Assembly: GCF_025717675.1 (NCBI RefSeq)
Contig: NZ_JAJIRT010000002.1
Location: forward strand, 186,001 to 250,000
DNA length: 64,000 nucleotides
DNA from: Paucibacter sp. DJ2R-2
GTDB taxonomy: Bacteria; Pseudomonadota; Gammaproteobacteria; Burkholderiales; Burkholderiaceae_C
Reading direction: 5' to 3'
Each line of letters starts with the position of its first letter. The first letter of the stretch is position 1. A program made the translations under genes and the position numbers. Positions 8,183-17,084 of this stretch are shown piece after piece. The notes below the pieces were generated by a model. It did not search any database, was not told the origin of the DNA, and worked only from the letters and a program-made list of their open reading frames with translations.

Positions 8183-9517
8183 CTAACGCGATCTGGTGGT
8201 GTACGCCTCGCCCCCGCCTGGCAGTTGCACAGGCACGCTGTGCAGGTGCTCGATCAAGCCCGCCTGCGTCGGCAAGTCCATCAAGAGCTGAAGGTGTAGC
8301 GGCGCACAAGCCTGGGCCAGGCGCTGCGCCAGCAGGGCCGGCGCACCAATACAGGCGTGAGCGACGCGACCGGATGGCAGGGCCGTACCGAGCAGCACCG
8401 CGCCGCTGGCGATGCCCACGCCAAGCCTGATCTCCGCTTGGCCCGCATCCAAGCGTTCGGCATTGAAGCCGGCCATCACTCCGGCCATGTCTTGGGCCGC
8501 CTTTGCGGCAGCGCTGGACTCGGCGAACAAGGCCATCAGGCAGTCGCCGCAGTACTGGACCAGTTCGCCCTTGCTACTGGCCACGGCGTCCAGCATCAGG
8601 GTGCCCCAGTTGCTCAGCAGCTCCATCGTCTCCTGCGGCGTCTGCAGCGCGCAAAGGCGCTCCAGTTCATTCAGACAGGCCACCAGCACGACAGCCTGCG
8701 GCAGGCGCCGGGCTTGCGCAGGCGCAAGGGGAAGCAAACGGCGCAGCATGTCGGCCTGCAGGTCGGCAAACTGCTTGCGAGCCAGACTGGACTCCACCCG
8801 GGCTTTGAGCAGCCAGGGGTCGACCGGCTTGTGCAAAAAATCATCGGCCCCCAGCTCGATGCAGCGCGCCACCGGGGCCACCCCGCCCAAAGAACTGGTC
8901 ACGATGACGGACACCGCGCGCAAGGCCGCATCTTCCGCGCGCAGCTTCAGCAGGCCGAAGCCATCAAGCTCGGGCATGGCGAGATCAAGCAGCAGCAGAT
9001 CGAAGCGGTGCTGCCTCAACAAGTCCAGCGCCTCGCGGCCGTTCTCGGCGCTGCTGACGCGGTGCCCCATCAACTCCAGCGAGCGGCACAGCAGCAGGCG
9101 GTTGACCTTGTTGTCATCCGCCACCAGCACCCTCGCGGGCAAGGCTGCGGCCACGGGCTGCGGCACGCCAGGGGCCGGTGCGTCCGCCTGCGCGTGGGTT
9201 CCCGGCGCCAAGGTGAACTGATAGCCCAGCCCGGCCACGGTCGCAATGGCCCCGGCACCCAGCACTCGGCGCAGGCCGGAGATCTGCACCTGCAGATTGT
9301 TTTCCTCCACCACCAGGCCAGGCCAGACCTCGTCCAGCAACTCGTTCTTGCCGACCACGCGATCGCGCTTGTTGACCAAGGCCTTGAGCAGATCGAAACC
9401 GCGGCTGCCCAGGGCGATGGGCTTGCCATCCACCAGCAGCAGGCGCTCGGCCAGCCGGAGTTCGACATGCCCGAAAACGAGGCTGGAGGCTTGCGTACCC
9501 ATCGGCGCCTCAGGCAC
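8183..9517 (-). CDS. Winged-helix / receiver / cyclase-like response regulator
   Basis: 444 residues with an unusual order. Residues 12-105 are an OmpR/CadC-type DNA-binding winged helix (GFDLLKALVNKRDRVVGKNEL, VEENNLQVQISGLRRVLG). Residues 128-245 are a CheY-like receiver with DD at 134-135, phospho-acceptor Asp178 (LLLDLAMPE) and Lys230. Residues 272-435 resemble a class III nucleotide cyclase (QYCGDCLMALF, LGVGIASGAVLLG). The usual first metal-binding Asp of the cyclase is replaced in VVLVACLNELE, so that domain is probably a sensor or dimerisation module rather than an active cyclase. Its start overlaps the end of the HPt gene by 8 bp, making it the likely output of the kinase cascade. 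Confidence 0.82.
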   Translation of the reverse strand: MPEAPMGTQASSLVFGHVELRLAERLLLVDGKPIALGSRGFDLLKALVNKRDRVVGKNELLDEVWPGLVVEENNLQVQISGLRRVLGAGAIATVAGLGYQFTLAPGTHAQADAPAPGVPQPVAAALPARVLVADDNKVNRLLLCRSLELMGHRVSSAENGREALDLLRQHRFDLLLLDLAMPELDGFGLLKLRAEDAALRAVSVIVTSSLGGVAPVARCIELGADDFLHKPVDPWLLKARVESSLARKQFADLQADMLRRLLPLAPAQARRLPQAVVLVACLNELERLCALQTPQETMELLSNWGTLMLDAVASSKGELVQYCGDCLMALFAESSAAAKAAQDMAGVMAGFNAERLDAGQAEIRLGVGIASGAVLLGTALPSGRVAHACIGAPALLAQRLAQACAPLHLQLLMDLPTQAGLIEHLHSVPVQLPGGGEAYTTRSR

Positions 9518-9854
9518 GCGCCAGGGCCCGCAGGGCCGCCAGCGTTGCCATCAATTGTGTTTCTAGCGCTTGCAGCGCATCCACGCTGACCGCATCGGAT
9601 GACGGGCCCTGCCACTCCAGCACTCGCGCCATCTCCGCCAGCCGGCTGGCGCCGAAGGTGATGCTGTTGCTTTTCAAGGTGTGCGCCGCCGTCTCGAAAC
9701 GCTCCGCATCGCCCTGCGCGGCGGCGCTGCGCAGGTCAGCCAGCAGTGCCGGCGCTTCCTCGGCAAAGGCGTCGATCAGGGTGAGCACAAAGTCAGCCCC
9801 CGCATTGGCTTGCAGAGCCTCGAAGCAGCGCGCGTCGATCAGGTCTGGCGTCAT
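9510..9854 (-). CDS. Histidine phosphotransfer (HPt) protein
   Basis: 114-residue all-helical phosphotransfer domain. The motif AAHTLKSNS places the phosphorylatable histidine at residue 58, followed by the family G-A-SRLAEMARVLE helix. It sits 3 bp after the hybrid kinase stop and overlaps the start of the downstream regulator by 8 bp. The three genes therefore form a complete His-Asp-His-Asp relay: the kinase receiver passes phosphate to this protein and then to the winged-helix/receiver regulator. Cytoplasmic. Confidence 0.9.
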   Translation of the reverse strand: MTPDLIDARCFEALQANAGADFVLTLIDAFAEEAPALLADLRSAAAQGDAERFETAAHTLKSNSITFGASRLAEMARVLEWQGPSSDAVSVDALQALETQLMATLAALRALARA

Positions 9855-9857
9855 GGT

Positions 9858-12833
9858 TCAAGTGTCCCTGCGCATGGCGGTGGCGGCCAATGTCTCGATC
9901 AGGGCCTCCACGCGCAGCGGCTTGCTGAGGTGCTCGTCCATGCCGGCGGCCAGGCATTGCGGGCGGTCGCCGTTGAGCGCATTGGCTGTCATGGCCACGA
10001 TTCTGGGGCGTTGCCCGGCGGCCGGCCAGCGGGCAACGATTTCACGGGTGGCCTGCAGGCCATCCATCTCGGGCATGCGCACATCCATCAGCACCAGATC
10101 GTAGGTCTGCCGCGCGAGGCTCTCTACCGCCTCGCGCCCATTGCTGGCCAGGTCGGCACGGTAGCCCATCTGCTCCAGCAGGCGCATGGCCAGCTTCTGG
10201 TTCACGCCGTTGTCCTCGGCCAGCAGGATGCGCAGCGGGTGGCGCGTGGCCATCTGCGGGTCCATCGCCACCGGCGTGAAGGCCGGGCGCGGGGGCAACA
10301 GTTCCACCGCCACCACAGGGGCCGGGATGCTGAAGAAAAAGCAACTGCCCTGGCCCGGCCCGGCGCTCTCCACGCCCATGCTGCCGCCCATCAGCTCGGC
10401 CAGCTGCTTGCTGATGGCCAAGCCCAGGCCGGTGCCGCCGTAGCGGCTGCCGATGCTGCTATCGGCCTGGCTGAAACGCTGGAACAGGCGCGAGCGGCCC
10501 TCTTCGCTGAGCCCGATGCCGCTGTCGCGCACCTGAAAACTCAGCTGCCCCGCGCTCGGTGTCGACACCCTCAGCAGCACCTCGCCCGCGTCCGTGAACT
10601 TGACCGCATTGCTGAGCAGGTTGAGCAGGATCTGGCGCAGATGCGCCGCATCGCCCGAGACGGCCACGGGCACCTCGTCGTCCACTGCACAGGTCAAGCG
10701 CAGGCCTTTTTGCGCGGCCCGCACGCTCACCAGATCGAGCGCCAGGCGCACGCATTCGCGCAGCTCGAAAGGCTGCGCTTCGATCTCGAGCTTGCCAGCC
10801 TCGATCTTGGAGAAGTCGAGCACGTCGTTGATGATGGTCAGCAGCGCCTCGGCCGACTCGCGGATGGTCAAGGCATGGTCGCGCTGGTCTTCGCTCAGCG
10901 GCGAGTTGAGCAAGAGGCCGCTCATGCCGATCACCCCGTTCATCGGGGTGCGGATCTCGTGGCTCACCGTGGCCAGAAAGGCACTCTTGGCGGCGTTGGC
11001 CGACTGCGCTGCCTCGCGCGCCTGCAACTCGGCAGCAAGCTTTTGCTCCAGCAGCTGGGCCTGGGTGCGGGCGGCATCCGCTTGCAGATCCTCTTGCATC
11101 ATGTCCACCGCCTTGTCCAGGGCGCGGATCTCGTCGGGCCGGTAAGGGGCGGCGTCAGGGCGTGTTTGCAGCAGCACAAAGCCGGTCAGCTCATCCCTAT
11201 GCCGGATCGGCACGACCAGGCCATCCAGCCCGGTGCGCGCAGTCAACACGGCCGGCAAGCGCTGAGCCTGGATGCTGCGCAGGTCGGAGGCACGCAGGAT
11301 CAGGGGCTCAGGCACATCGGTGCCAGTGCAAGCCAGGCGCGTGCCCACCTGTGCTTTCTCACCGGGCTGAACCTGGTAGACCGAGGCCTGCGCGCCGCCG
11401 GCAAACCGGCTGAAGGCCCGCAGGTAGTGAGCCATCAAGGCCTGCTGGCCTTGCACGCCCACGGCGCCCAAGGCGGCAGACCAGAGTGCCTCCTCCTTGG
11501 CAAGCCAGTTGCGATAGAACAGGCGCTGCACCAGCTTGTCGGCCACACCTCGCAGGTGCGGCACGGCGCCGGCAAACACCAGCGCCAAGGGCACGGTCAC
11601 GCCCGCAGCCACGCGCGGATCGGCCAGCACAGGCAGGCGCATGCCCAGGCGCTGCATCAAGGTCGCGCCCAGCACCAGCACCGCAAGCACCAGACCCCAA
11701 ACCAAGAGGCGATTGATGGCGAAGCCGAAGCCCAGCACCTTGTAGCGCAAGACCGCGTAGGCCAGGCCCAGCATGGCCAGCACATCCAAGGTGGCCTGCG
11801 AAACGTTCACGATCTGCTCGGCTTGGATGTCGCCCCGAGCTGACGATTCCGAGAGCCAGGAAAACAAGAAGCTGCTCAGGGTCAACAAGCTCACGCAAAG
11901 CCCGATCCATGCGTAGCGCTGGCGCTCCATCCCTCGGGCTCTCCACCAGGCGAACAGCATGCCAGCCAGGGTCGCAAGCTGGATGACCATGGCGGCCTGT
12001 GCAGCGCGCAGACTCACGGGCGGCTGCCACACCTGGCGCGGTAGCCAGCGCAAGGTGTGCAAAGCCTCCAGCACCGCAAAGAACAGGCCTGCACCGACCA
12101 ATGCGACCAGCAGCCAACGCTGCCAACCCCGGGTCAGCCAGGCGAGATCTTTGGAAAAGTGAATCACGAAGTACAGATAGCCGACCGCGCCGACATACAT
12201 CTGGATGGTCGGGCCTGTGAGGAACATGAAGGTTTGAAACCAGCCCCCAGGCAGATACTGCAAGACCCCTGCCGCGCTGTACATGGCCAGGGTGGCAGAG
12301 AGCGCACGGATGGCCTTGTTGTCGGCGCGCCGCCAGGCCAGCACGGTGGCCACCAGCAGGGCCATGCAGCTGTCCACCCAGTCGGTGAAGGTCATCAGTA
12401 CCGCCAGGGGCGTGATGCGGCTCGCATCGGGCACGGTGCGTACCTTCAATGAACGCTGTTGCCCGTTCGACTCCACCATGACCGGGATGGTTTCCCCGAT
12501 GCCCATGAATCGCCAGCTATCACCGGGGATGTCAAAGGACAAGCGGTCGCCCACCTTCACACCTTGGTGCGCCAGATCGGAGTCCGCTTTCAGGCTCTTG
12601 ATCTCACGCATCCACAAGACGCCCTTGAAACGCCAGCCCAGATCCGCGCCGACGCTGCCTGCCGCCTGCGCTGAGACCATGCGATCCACATGGGCCAGGC
12701 CCAGCCAGCGCACGCCCGCGCAGTACAGGCAGAACGCCAGCAGCAACACCTGCCACATCTTGGCGTTAGAGCCCGAGGGTGGCTGCCCGCCTAACAGGGC
12801 GCCAGCGTCGGCTTGAGTCAGGGCACTGTTCAT
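9858..12833 (-). CDS. Membrane hybrid sensor histidine kinase
   Basis: 991 residues from ATG 12833 (preceded by GGGACGG); a GTG at 12863 would add ten. The N-terminal part has one membrane helix, a loop of about 100 residues with PDZ-like [14 protein letters not shown], then roughly seven more membrane helices (about 140-420). A GAF-like region follows (about 450-580), then the dimerisation domain with phospho-accepting His in [15 protein letters not shown], an ATPase domain ([28 protein letters not shown]) and a receiver with Asp in [13 protein letters not shown]. The signal sensed is unknown. It is first in an operon with HPt and the DNA-binding regulator. Confidence 0.93.
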   Translation of the reverse strand: MNSALTQADAGALLGGQPPSGSNAKMWQVLLLAFCLYCAGVRWLGLAHVDRMVSAQAAGSVGADLGWRFKGVLWMREIKSLKADSDLAHQGVKVGDRLSFDIPGDSWRFMGIGETIPVMVESNGQQRSLKVRTVPDASRITPLAVLMTFTDWVDSCMALLVATVLAWRRADNKAIRALSATLAMYSAAGVLQYLPGGWFQTFMFLTGPTIQMYVGAVGYLYFVIHFSKDLAWLTRGWQRWLLVALVGAGLFFAVLEALHTLRWLPRQVWQPPVSLRAAQAAMVIQLATLAGMLFAWWRARGMERQRYAWIGLCVSLLTLSSFLFSWLSESSARGDIQAEQIVNVSQATLDVLAMLGLAYAVLRYKVLGFGFAINRLLVWGLVLAVLVLGATLMQRLGMRLPVLADPRVAAGVTVPLALVFAGAVPHLRGVADKLVQRLFYRNWLAKEEALWSAALGAVGVQGQQALMAHYLRAFSRFAGGAQASVYQVQPGEKAQVGTRLACTGTDVPEPLILRASDLRSIQAQRLPAVLTARTGLDGLVVPIRHRDELTGFVLLQTRPDAAPYRPDEIRALDKAVDMMQEDLQADAARTQAQLLEQKLAAELQAREAAQSANAAKSAFLATVSHEIRTPMNGVIGMSGLLLNSPLSEDQRDHALTIRESAEALLTIINDVLDFSKIEAGKLEIEAQPFELRECVRLALDLVSVRAAQKGLRLTCAVDDEVPVAVSGDAAHLRQILLNLLSNAVKFTDAGEVLLRVSTPSAGQLSFQVRDSGIGLSEEGRSRLFQRFSQADSSIGSRYGGTGLGLAISKQLAELMGGSMGVESAGPGQGSCFFFSIPAPVVAVELLPPRPAFTPVAMDPQMATRHPLRILLAEDNGVNQKLAMRLLEQMGYRADLASNGREAVESLARQTYDLVLMDVRMPEMDGLQATREIVARWPAAGQRPRIVAMTANALNGDRPQCLAAGMDEHLSKPLRVEALIETLAATAMRRDT

Positions 12834-12962
12834 GGTTTTTCCGTCCCTTTTTCGATCGTGCACAGAAGCATAGGCAGATCCAGCCGGCGCGCGAGGGCAT
12901 CAACCCTGAGCAGCCCCGTTGATGCATCGTCAACTCGGCTGCCCGCCCTGTCCTTAAACGCC

Positions 12963-12989
12963 CTGAAGCCGGGCTGAAGCCTTCTGAAA
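12963..12989 (-). promoter_or_regulatory. Phased CTGAAR hexamer array (left)
   Basis: CTGAAG (12963-12968), CTGAAG (12974-12979) and CTGAAA (12984-12989) occur at 11- and 10-bp steps, about one turn of the helix. They are the inverse complement of the hexamer in the array at 13035-13071. OmpR-family winged-helix regulators bind direct repeats at this spacing. This array lies about 130 bp upstream of the kinase gene start and points toward it. No other feature was recognised in the 12834-13189 gap apart from the two arrays and a weak inverted repeat GTTGA/TCAAC near 12920. Confidence 0.6.
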
Positions 12990-13034
12990 GCGCAGCGCAC
13001 GCGCTGCGAACCCGTTATGTCAACGCCCCTTCTC

Positions 13035-13071
13035 TTTCAGGAAGTTTCAGCGCAGCTTCAGACGCTTTCAG
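13035..13071 (+). promoter_or_regulatory. Phased YTTCAG hexamer array (right)
   Basis: TTTCAG (13035-13040), TTTCAG (13045-13050), CTTCAG (13056-13061) and TTTCAG (13066-13071) occur at steps of 10, 11 and 10 bp. The hexamers are thus on one face of the helix, the geometry used by PmrA/QseB/PhoB-type regulators. The array ends about 118 bp before the start of the PEP-CTERM gene. It mirrors the left array in the same divergent gap. The natural candidate to bind both is the winged-helix/receiver protein encoded at 8183-9517. Confidence 0.65.
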
Positions 13072-13189
13072 GACAGTCCCACCCGATCGACGCGACAGTC
13101 TCGCCACGGCCTCAAGACCTCGTTCAAGACGCCGTGGCACTGGCAGCACAGGCCGCCAGCTTCAACCCCAAATCCCACGGGAGAACGAT

Positions 13190-13972
13190 ATGTCGATCAT
13201 CCTCAAGCGCCCTCTGATCGCGCTGGCCGCGGCCGCCCTCATGGCCGCCAGTGCCACCCCGGTGCTGGCACAACAGCTGCTTGCGCCGGACGCCATGGTG
13301 GCGGGCTACAGCCAGAGCTTCATGCTCGCCAAGTTCAGCCAATGGTGGCTGTCTTATCCAGCGGCCACCAGCCCCGTGCTCGACCCGACGGGCGCCCATT
13401 CCGCGCTCGGCGACCAGGGGCAGTACTTCTTCCTGCCCGGCTCCTTGGATGGCACGCCCCTCGTGCGCAACGTGACGGTCCGCTCCGACCAAACGCTGTT
13501 CCTGGATCTCATGGTCGTCACCGTCTGGCCCGACGCCAACGAGACCGAGGCCGATCTGCGTGCCATCGGCAACAACGTGCTGGGTCACATCAACAGCATG
13601 TCGATCACGGTGGATGGTGCACCCGCCTTGCTGCCGGCCGGCTACACATCGCTGGCCCAGTTTCGTCAGTCAAGCAGCTTGTTCCCCCTGAGCGTCACGC
13701 CAGACAACCTGGGCGGCTGGCCGCCCGGCGTCTACCCGGCCATCTCTGACGGCTATATGTTCGCGATGGAGGGGCTGTCCCCAGGCACACACCAAATACG
13801 GTGGACCTTCGACTCATCGCCGACCGGCCCCTTTGCCGGCCAATGGACCAACCTGCAGGACATCACCTACAACGTCAGCTCCGTGCCCGAGCCCAGCACC
13901 TGGCTCAGTCTGGCCCCGGGCCTGCTCGTCCTCGGTTCATTGAAGCTGCGCCGTCACGGCCAGGCCCGCTGA
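13190..13972 (+). CDS. Secreted protein with PEP-CTERM sorting tail
   Basis: 260 residues. Signal peptide with cleavage near TPVLAQ (residues 25-28). The body contains FSQWWLSYP, DPTG and a repeated FFLPG/R-V segment similar to the next gene product. The C-terminus from residue 232 starts VPEPST, continues with a hydrophobic helix (LAPGLLVLGSL) and ends in KLRRHGQAR, which is the full tripartite PEP-CTERM signal recognised by exosortase in exopolysaccharide-producing Gram-negatives. No exosortase gene is in the window. Body function unknown. Likely controlled by the divergent signalling cluster through the phased arrays upstream. Confidence 0.8.
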   Translation: MSIILKRPLIALAAAALMAASATPVLAQQLLAPDAMVAGYSQSFMLAKFSQWWLSYPAATSPVLDPTGAHSALGDQGQYFFLPGSLDGTPLVRNVTVRSDQTLFLDLMVVTVWPDANETEADLRAIGNNVLGHINSMSITVDGAPALLPAGYTSLAQFRQSSSLFPLSVTPDNLGGWPPGVYPAISDGYMFAMEGLSPGTHQIRWTFDSSPTGPFAGQWTNLQDITYNVSSVPEPSTWLSLAPGLLVLGSLKLRRHGQAR

Positions 13973-14012
13973 CATGCGGCCCTGCGCTGAACACCATCCA
14001 AAGGAGACCACC

Positions 14013-14813
14013 ATGTCGACATCCCAAAACCAAGTTTCCCGCCGCTGCCTGCGCCTGGCATCGCTCGCCGTCGCAGCCCTGGCCACCAGCCAAGTCGCGT
14101 TGGCGGCCATGCCCAATGTGCCGGGCCAACGCGAGCGCGCGGTGCAGGCCTTGCGCACCGGGCAGCTGAGCCCGCAAAGCCAACAAAGTGCCGTGCGCGC
14201 CGCCGCGGGCGCCCTTGAGTCCTGGCAGGGCAGGCTACTGGAGCAGCTGATCATTGACCACCAGCGCTGGATGTTCTCGATTCCGATTGGTGTGAACTCG
14301 GCCAACCCGGCCGAGACGGGCGCCAACTGCGGCCTCAACCAGCAAGGCTCGGTCTGGAATCTGGTAGGCCCGGGCGGCCTGCCGGTCTTCAACGTCGAGT
14401 GCAGCATCCCCGCGGGCAAGGCCATCTTCATGCCGGCAATGGGCTACTTCTATGAATACCCCTGCACCCCGGACTACCCTCAACTCCCGCCCGGCCAGAA
14501 GCTCGAGACTTTCCTGCGCGCCATGACGGCCGAGTTCATCGATGGCATCAGCCTGGCGCAGGCCACGCTCGACGGCAAACCGCTGAAGGTACGCCGCGCT
14601 GCGACCGGCATGTTCTCCTTCACCGGCGCCAAGGACTGGGTGAACTACGACAGCTGCATCACCGGCTCACCCCAGGTGGCACAGACCGACGGCCTGTGGC
14701 TGCTGATCGACCCGCCCTCGGTGGGCAAGCACACCATCAAGGTGAACGTCACGCACTCGGTCTATGGCGCACTCTTCGACGGCACCTGGGTGCTGAACGT
14801 CACGCGGCCGTGA
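14013..14813 (+). CDS. Secreted protein of unknown function, paralogue of the upstream product
   Basis: 266 residues from ATG 14013, with AAGGAG well placed upstream. A signal peptide with Arg pair (SRRCLRLASLAVAALATSQVALA) is followed by HQRWMFSIPIGVNSANP and NCGLNQQGSVWNLVGPGG, then CSIPAGKAIFMPAMGYF. The order W-x-SxP, DxxG/NC-x-x-x-QG, and xxPxGK matches elements in the preceding gene (QWWLSYP, GDQGQYFFLPG), so the two are probably related by duplication, but this one has no PEP-CTERM tail. The product is predicted to be periplasmic or secreted. No enzymatic motif was recognised. Confidence 0.7.
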   Translation: MSTSQNQVSRRCLRLASLAVAALATSQVALAAMPNVPGQRERAVQALRTGQLSPQSQQSAVRAAAGALESWQGRLLEQLIIDHQRWMFSIPIGVNSANPAETGANCGLNQQGSVWNLVGPGGLPVFNVECSIPAGKAIFMPAMGYFYEYPCTPDYPQLPPGQKLETFLRAMTAEFIDGISLAQATLDGKPLKVRRAATGMFSFTGAKDWVNYDSCITGSPQVAQTDGLWLLIDPPSVGKHTIKVNVTHSVYGALFDGTWVLNVTRP

Positions 14814-15002
14814 GGCAGGGGGGCTGCCACTTGAGCCAGGCGCGGGACCTGGACACCTCGCCCTGTCTTACAGCGTCCGAGCCTGCTCAGGCATGGCTTC
14901 ACAGCCTGCGCACAAGTACAAGTGAGACACAGGATCAAAAGGCTCGGCTGATGTGATCGCCGCCCTCCCCCTGCTGCATCTGCCAAGCGCAAGGACATCG
15001 CC

Positions 15003-15368
15003 ATGAACCGACCTCCCCAACCGTCGCCCAACAATGCCCCGCGCGACGAAGACCTCGTCGACCAAGCCCATGTTGGCCACGGCGTACCCTCGCAAGACCC
15101 AGACCCGGCCGCACAGCAGGCGCTGGCGCCCGAAGACGCCGCAAGAGAGGCGAACTCGGTGCTGACCGGCGGTGGCTTGGTCGGCGGGGCGGCCCTCGGC
15201 GCGGTGATCGGTGTCGCGCTGGGCGGACCGGTCGGTGTGCTGGTCGGCAGTTCGGTGGGCGCGGTGGCGGGCGCCCTGGGCGGCTCAGCCGCCAGCGGCT
15301 TGATGCCCGAGAAGGACAGCAATCCCGGCGACTCCTCCGCCGCGCTCAAAGCCAAGCCAGCCATCTGA
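15003..15368 (+). CDS. Small protein with a glycine-zipper hydrophobic segment
   Basis: 121 residues. The first 50 are acidic and Pro-rich, and residues about 52-100 form one long Gly/Ala/Val segment (GGGLVGGAALGAVIGVALGG and continuing) with GxxxG spacing typical of glycine zippers in membrane or stress-response proteins. The tail is polar. No signal peptide. Similar small proteins are often annotated as hypothetical or bacteriocin-like glycine-zipper proteins. It has no close operon partner: 190 bp separate it from the gene before, and its 3' neighbour is convergent. Real gene likely because composition and start context fit; function unknown. Confidence 0.6.
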   Translation: MNRPPQPSPNNAPRDEDLVDQAHVGHGVPSQDPDPAAQQALAPEDAAREANSVLTGGGLVGGAALGAVIGVALGGPVGVLVGSSVGAVAGALGGSAASGLMPEKDSNPGDSSAALKAKPAI

Positions 15369-15445
15369 TCCCAGCGCGCTGCATTGCCCGACATTGGAGC
15401 GGCGACGCCTAGCCCGCACCGCCGCTGCGCTCGCGAGCAGCCCGA

Positions 15446-16141
15446 TCAGTTCGCCCGAAGCAGGCCGCGCGCCCAGAGCGCAGCAGGCCCAGCGAACAGC
15501 TCGGCCGCCACCAAGGCCGCGCCATCTGGAGCCAGTTGCAGCCAGGCCAAGGTGTCATGGTGGCTGCCCGGAATCAGGTCTTGCGTCCGCAATGACACCA
15601 GCCAGGCGTAGAGCGCAGCGTACTGCCCGGGGTGGCGCATCTGCGTCCAGGCCAGACCGACCAAATCGCCGTAGCCTTCCTCGCGCCGCGCCGCAAACAT
15701 GGCGCCGTAGGCCTCGCGGTACTCGTCGCTCAGGCCGGCCGGCAGCTTGGGTACAAAACCGGCCGGTACGCTGGCCCAGGCGCCGTCGAGGTAGCGCCTG
15801 CAATGGCCCAGCTCATGGGCCACCATCAGTTCCACAGCGGCATCGCGCAGCGGCGCGGGGATGCGGTCCAGGGTTGCTTGCGCTTCCGGGTTGCCGCGCA
15901 TGGACAGCACCAGCTTGCAGCGCCCGGCCACAAAGGCCATGGCCAGCGGGGCCAGGCCAGCCGCGGCCTGGGGCTGGACGATGATGTCCATGGGCTGGCC
16001 CAGGCCTCGGGCGTAGGCGAGGACGGGCGCGGCGGAACGCAGCCATTGGTTTTCGGTCGCACTCAGGTCCGCAGCCAGGGCCGGCAAAGCCAGCGGCCCG
16101 CCCAACAGGGACAAGGTCAAGCAGATGATCCAGCAGCGCAT
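15446..16141 (-). CDS. Secreted putative zinc metallopeptidase (HELGH motif)
   Basis: 231 residues with signal peptide (MRCWIICLTLSLLGGPLALPALA). The segment ELMVAHELGHCRRYLDG carries an HExxH zinc motif. About 25 residues later ...SDEYREAYGAMFAA provides a possible Glu ligand, as in gluzincins. No known peptidase family could be assigned with confidence. It is transcribed toward the glycine-zipper gene and is separated by 181 bp from the DUF1045 gene. That gap holds an imperfect inverted repeat (TTGAGC...CGATGG, 16187-16228) and nothing else obvious. Confidence 0.6.
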   Translation of the reverse strand: MRCWIICLTLSLLGGPLALPALAADLSATENQWLRSAAPVLAYARGLGQPMDIIVQPQAAAGLAPLAMAFVAGRCKLVLSMRGNPEAQATLDRIPAPLRDAAVELMVAHELGHCRRYLDGAWASVPAGFVPKLPAGLSDEYREAYGAMFAARREEGYGDLVGLAWTQMRHPGQYAALYAWLVSLRTQDLIPGSHHDTLAWLQLAPDGAALVAAELFAGPAALWARGLLRAN

Positions 16142-16322
16142 GGCAGGTCGCCTCCCTGCCCCGTCATCGGCCCGCGCGGGTCAGGCTTGAGCGACGATGG
16201 CCACCGATTCATCCATCGCTGGGCTCAATCGCACGCTTGAGCTGAATTCACGGCAGTCTCAGCAAGGGAACAAGTACGGGCAAGCTTCTGACCTCGCCCG
16301 GCCGGCCTGTCCTCAGGCCAGC

Positions 16323-17084
16323 TCAGCCCCGCTCAGCCGCCAGGGCGTAGCGCGCCACCCCGACCATGTCCGCACCAGGCTCGGCCTCCACAAACAGGCT
16401 CAGGGCATCGATCTGCAGGGGCTGCCCCTGCAAGGGCGCGCAGGCCTGCTGCAAGGCCGCTTCGACGGCGGCCAGCTGCTCGGCCGCGAGCGCATCGCTG
16501 AGAGTCAGGTGGAAACGGAAGGCTTCCATCACAAAGGGATAGCCCCAGCGCTGCAACAAAGCCTCTTGCTCGCTGCTCAGGCCAGCGCTGCGGCGGCGCT
16601 GGAGTTCGGCCACGCTGGGCGAGCGGCGGAAAGGGTCAAGCGACTGCACACAGTCGCTGGCCAAGTCCATCAGCCGCTTGTCCGGGCCAGTGCCGGCGCT
16701 GGCTGCGGGCCGCCAAGCCAGGAAGTTGTGCAAGCGAGCCGCCTGCACCGGCAGTTCGAATGGCGCGTGACGGCCGGCCAGGGCATACAAAGCGGCATCG
16801 AGCTCCTCGAAGCTGCAGCCCTCGGCCATCTCAAACGGTGGTTTGAGCGTGGCGTGCAAGCCGTAGCGCCGGGCACTGCGGCACAGCGCTGCGCGCGTCT
16901 CGTCCCCCAGGCCGCCCAGCGTCTCAGGCGCCAGCAGGCGGCCGGGCTGCCAGGCGTCACGCCCCAACCAGCGGGCGCCGAGCTCGGCATGCGGGCTGCC
17001 GGCGGCTGGCGCGTAATAGACGGCGTAACGGTGAACTTTGGCGGGCAGCAGCACCGCAGGAGGTGGAGAGATCAAGGCATTCAC
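16323..17084 (-). CDS. DUF1045 2H-type phosphoesterase of phosphonate metabolism
   Basis: 253 residues, TIGR03223/DUF1045 family. Two catalytic motifs of the 2H phosphoesterase fold are visible: HATL at His77 (GLHATLKPPF) and HLTL at His192 (FRFHLTLS). In C-P lyase loci lacking phnP, this family is a good candidate for opening the 5-phosphoribosyl 1,2-cyclic phosphate made by PhnJ; that role is inferred from context and fold. Its ATG overlaps the stop codon of the preceding phnM-like gene (ATGA), so the two are translationally coupled. Confidence 0.85.
   Translation of the reverse strand: MNALISPPPAVLLPAKVHRYAVYYAPAAGSPHAELGARWLGRDAWQPGRLLAPETLGGLGDETRAALCRSARRYGLHATLKPPFEMAEGCSFEELDAALYALAGRHAPFELPVQAARLHNFLAWRPAASAGTGPDKRLMDLASDCVQSLDPFRRSPSVAELQRRRSAGLSSEQEALLQRWGYPFVMEAFRFHLTLSDALAAEQLAAVEAALQQACAPLQGQPLQIDALSLFVEAEPGADMVGVARYALAAERG

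Noticed and set aside
9681-11843. 720-codon open frame on the plus strand opposite the hybrid kinase
   Set aside because: It is antisense to a kinase with all conserved motifs. The His/Gln/Ala/Gly-rich translation is the usual shadow of GC-rich coding DNA.
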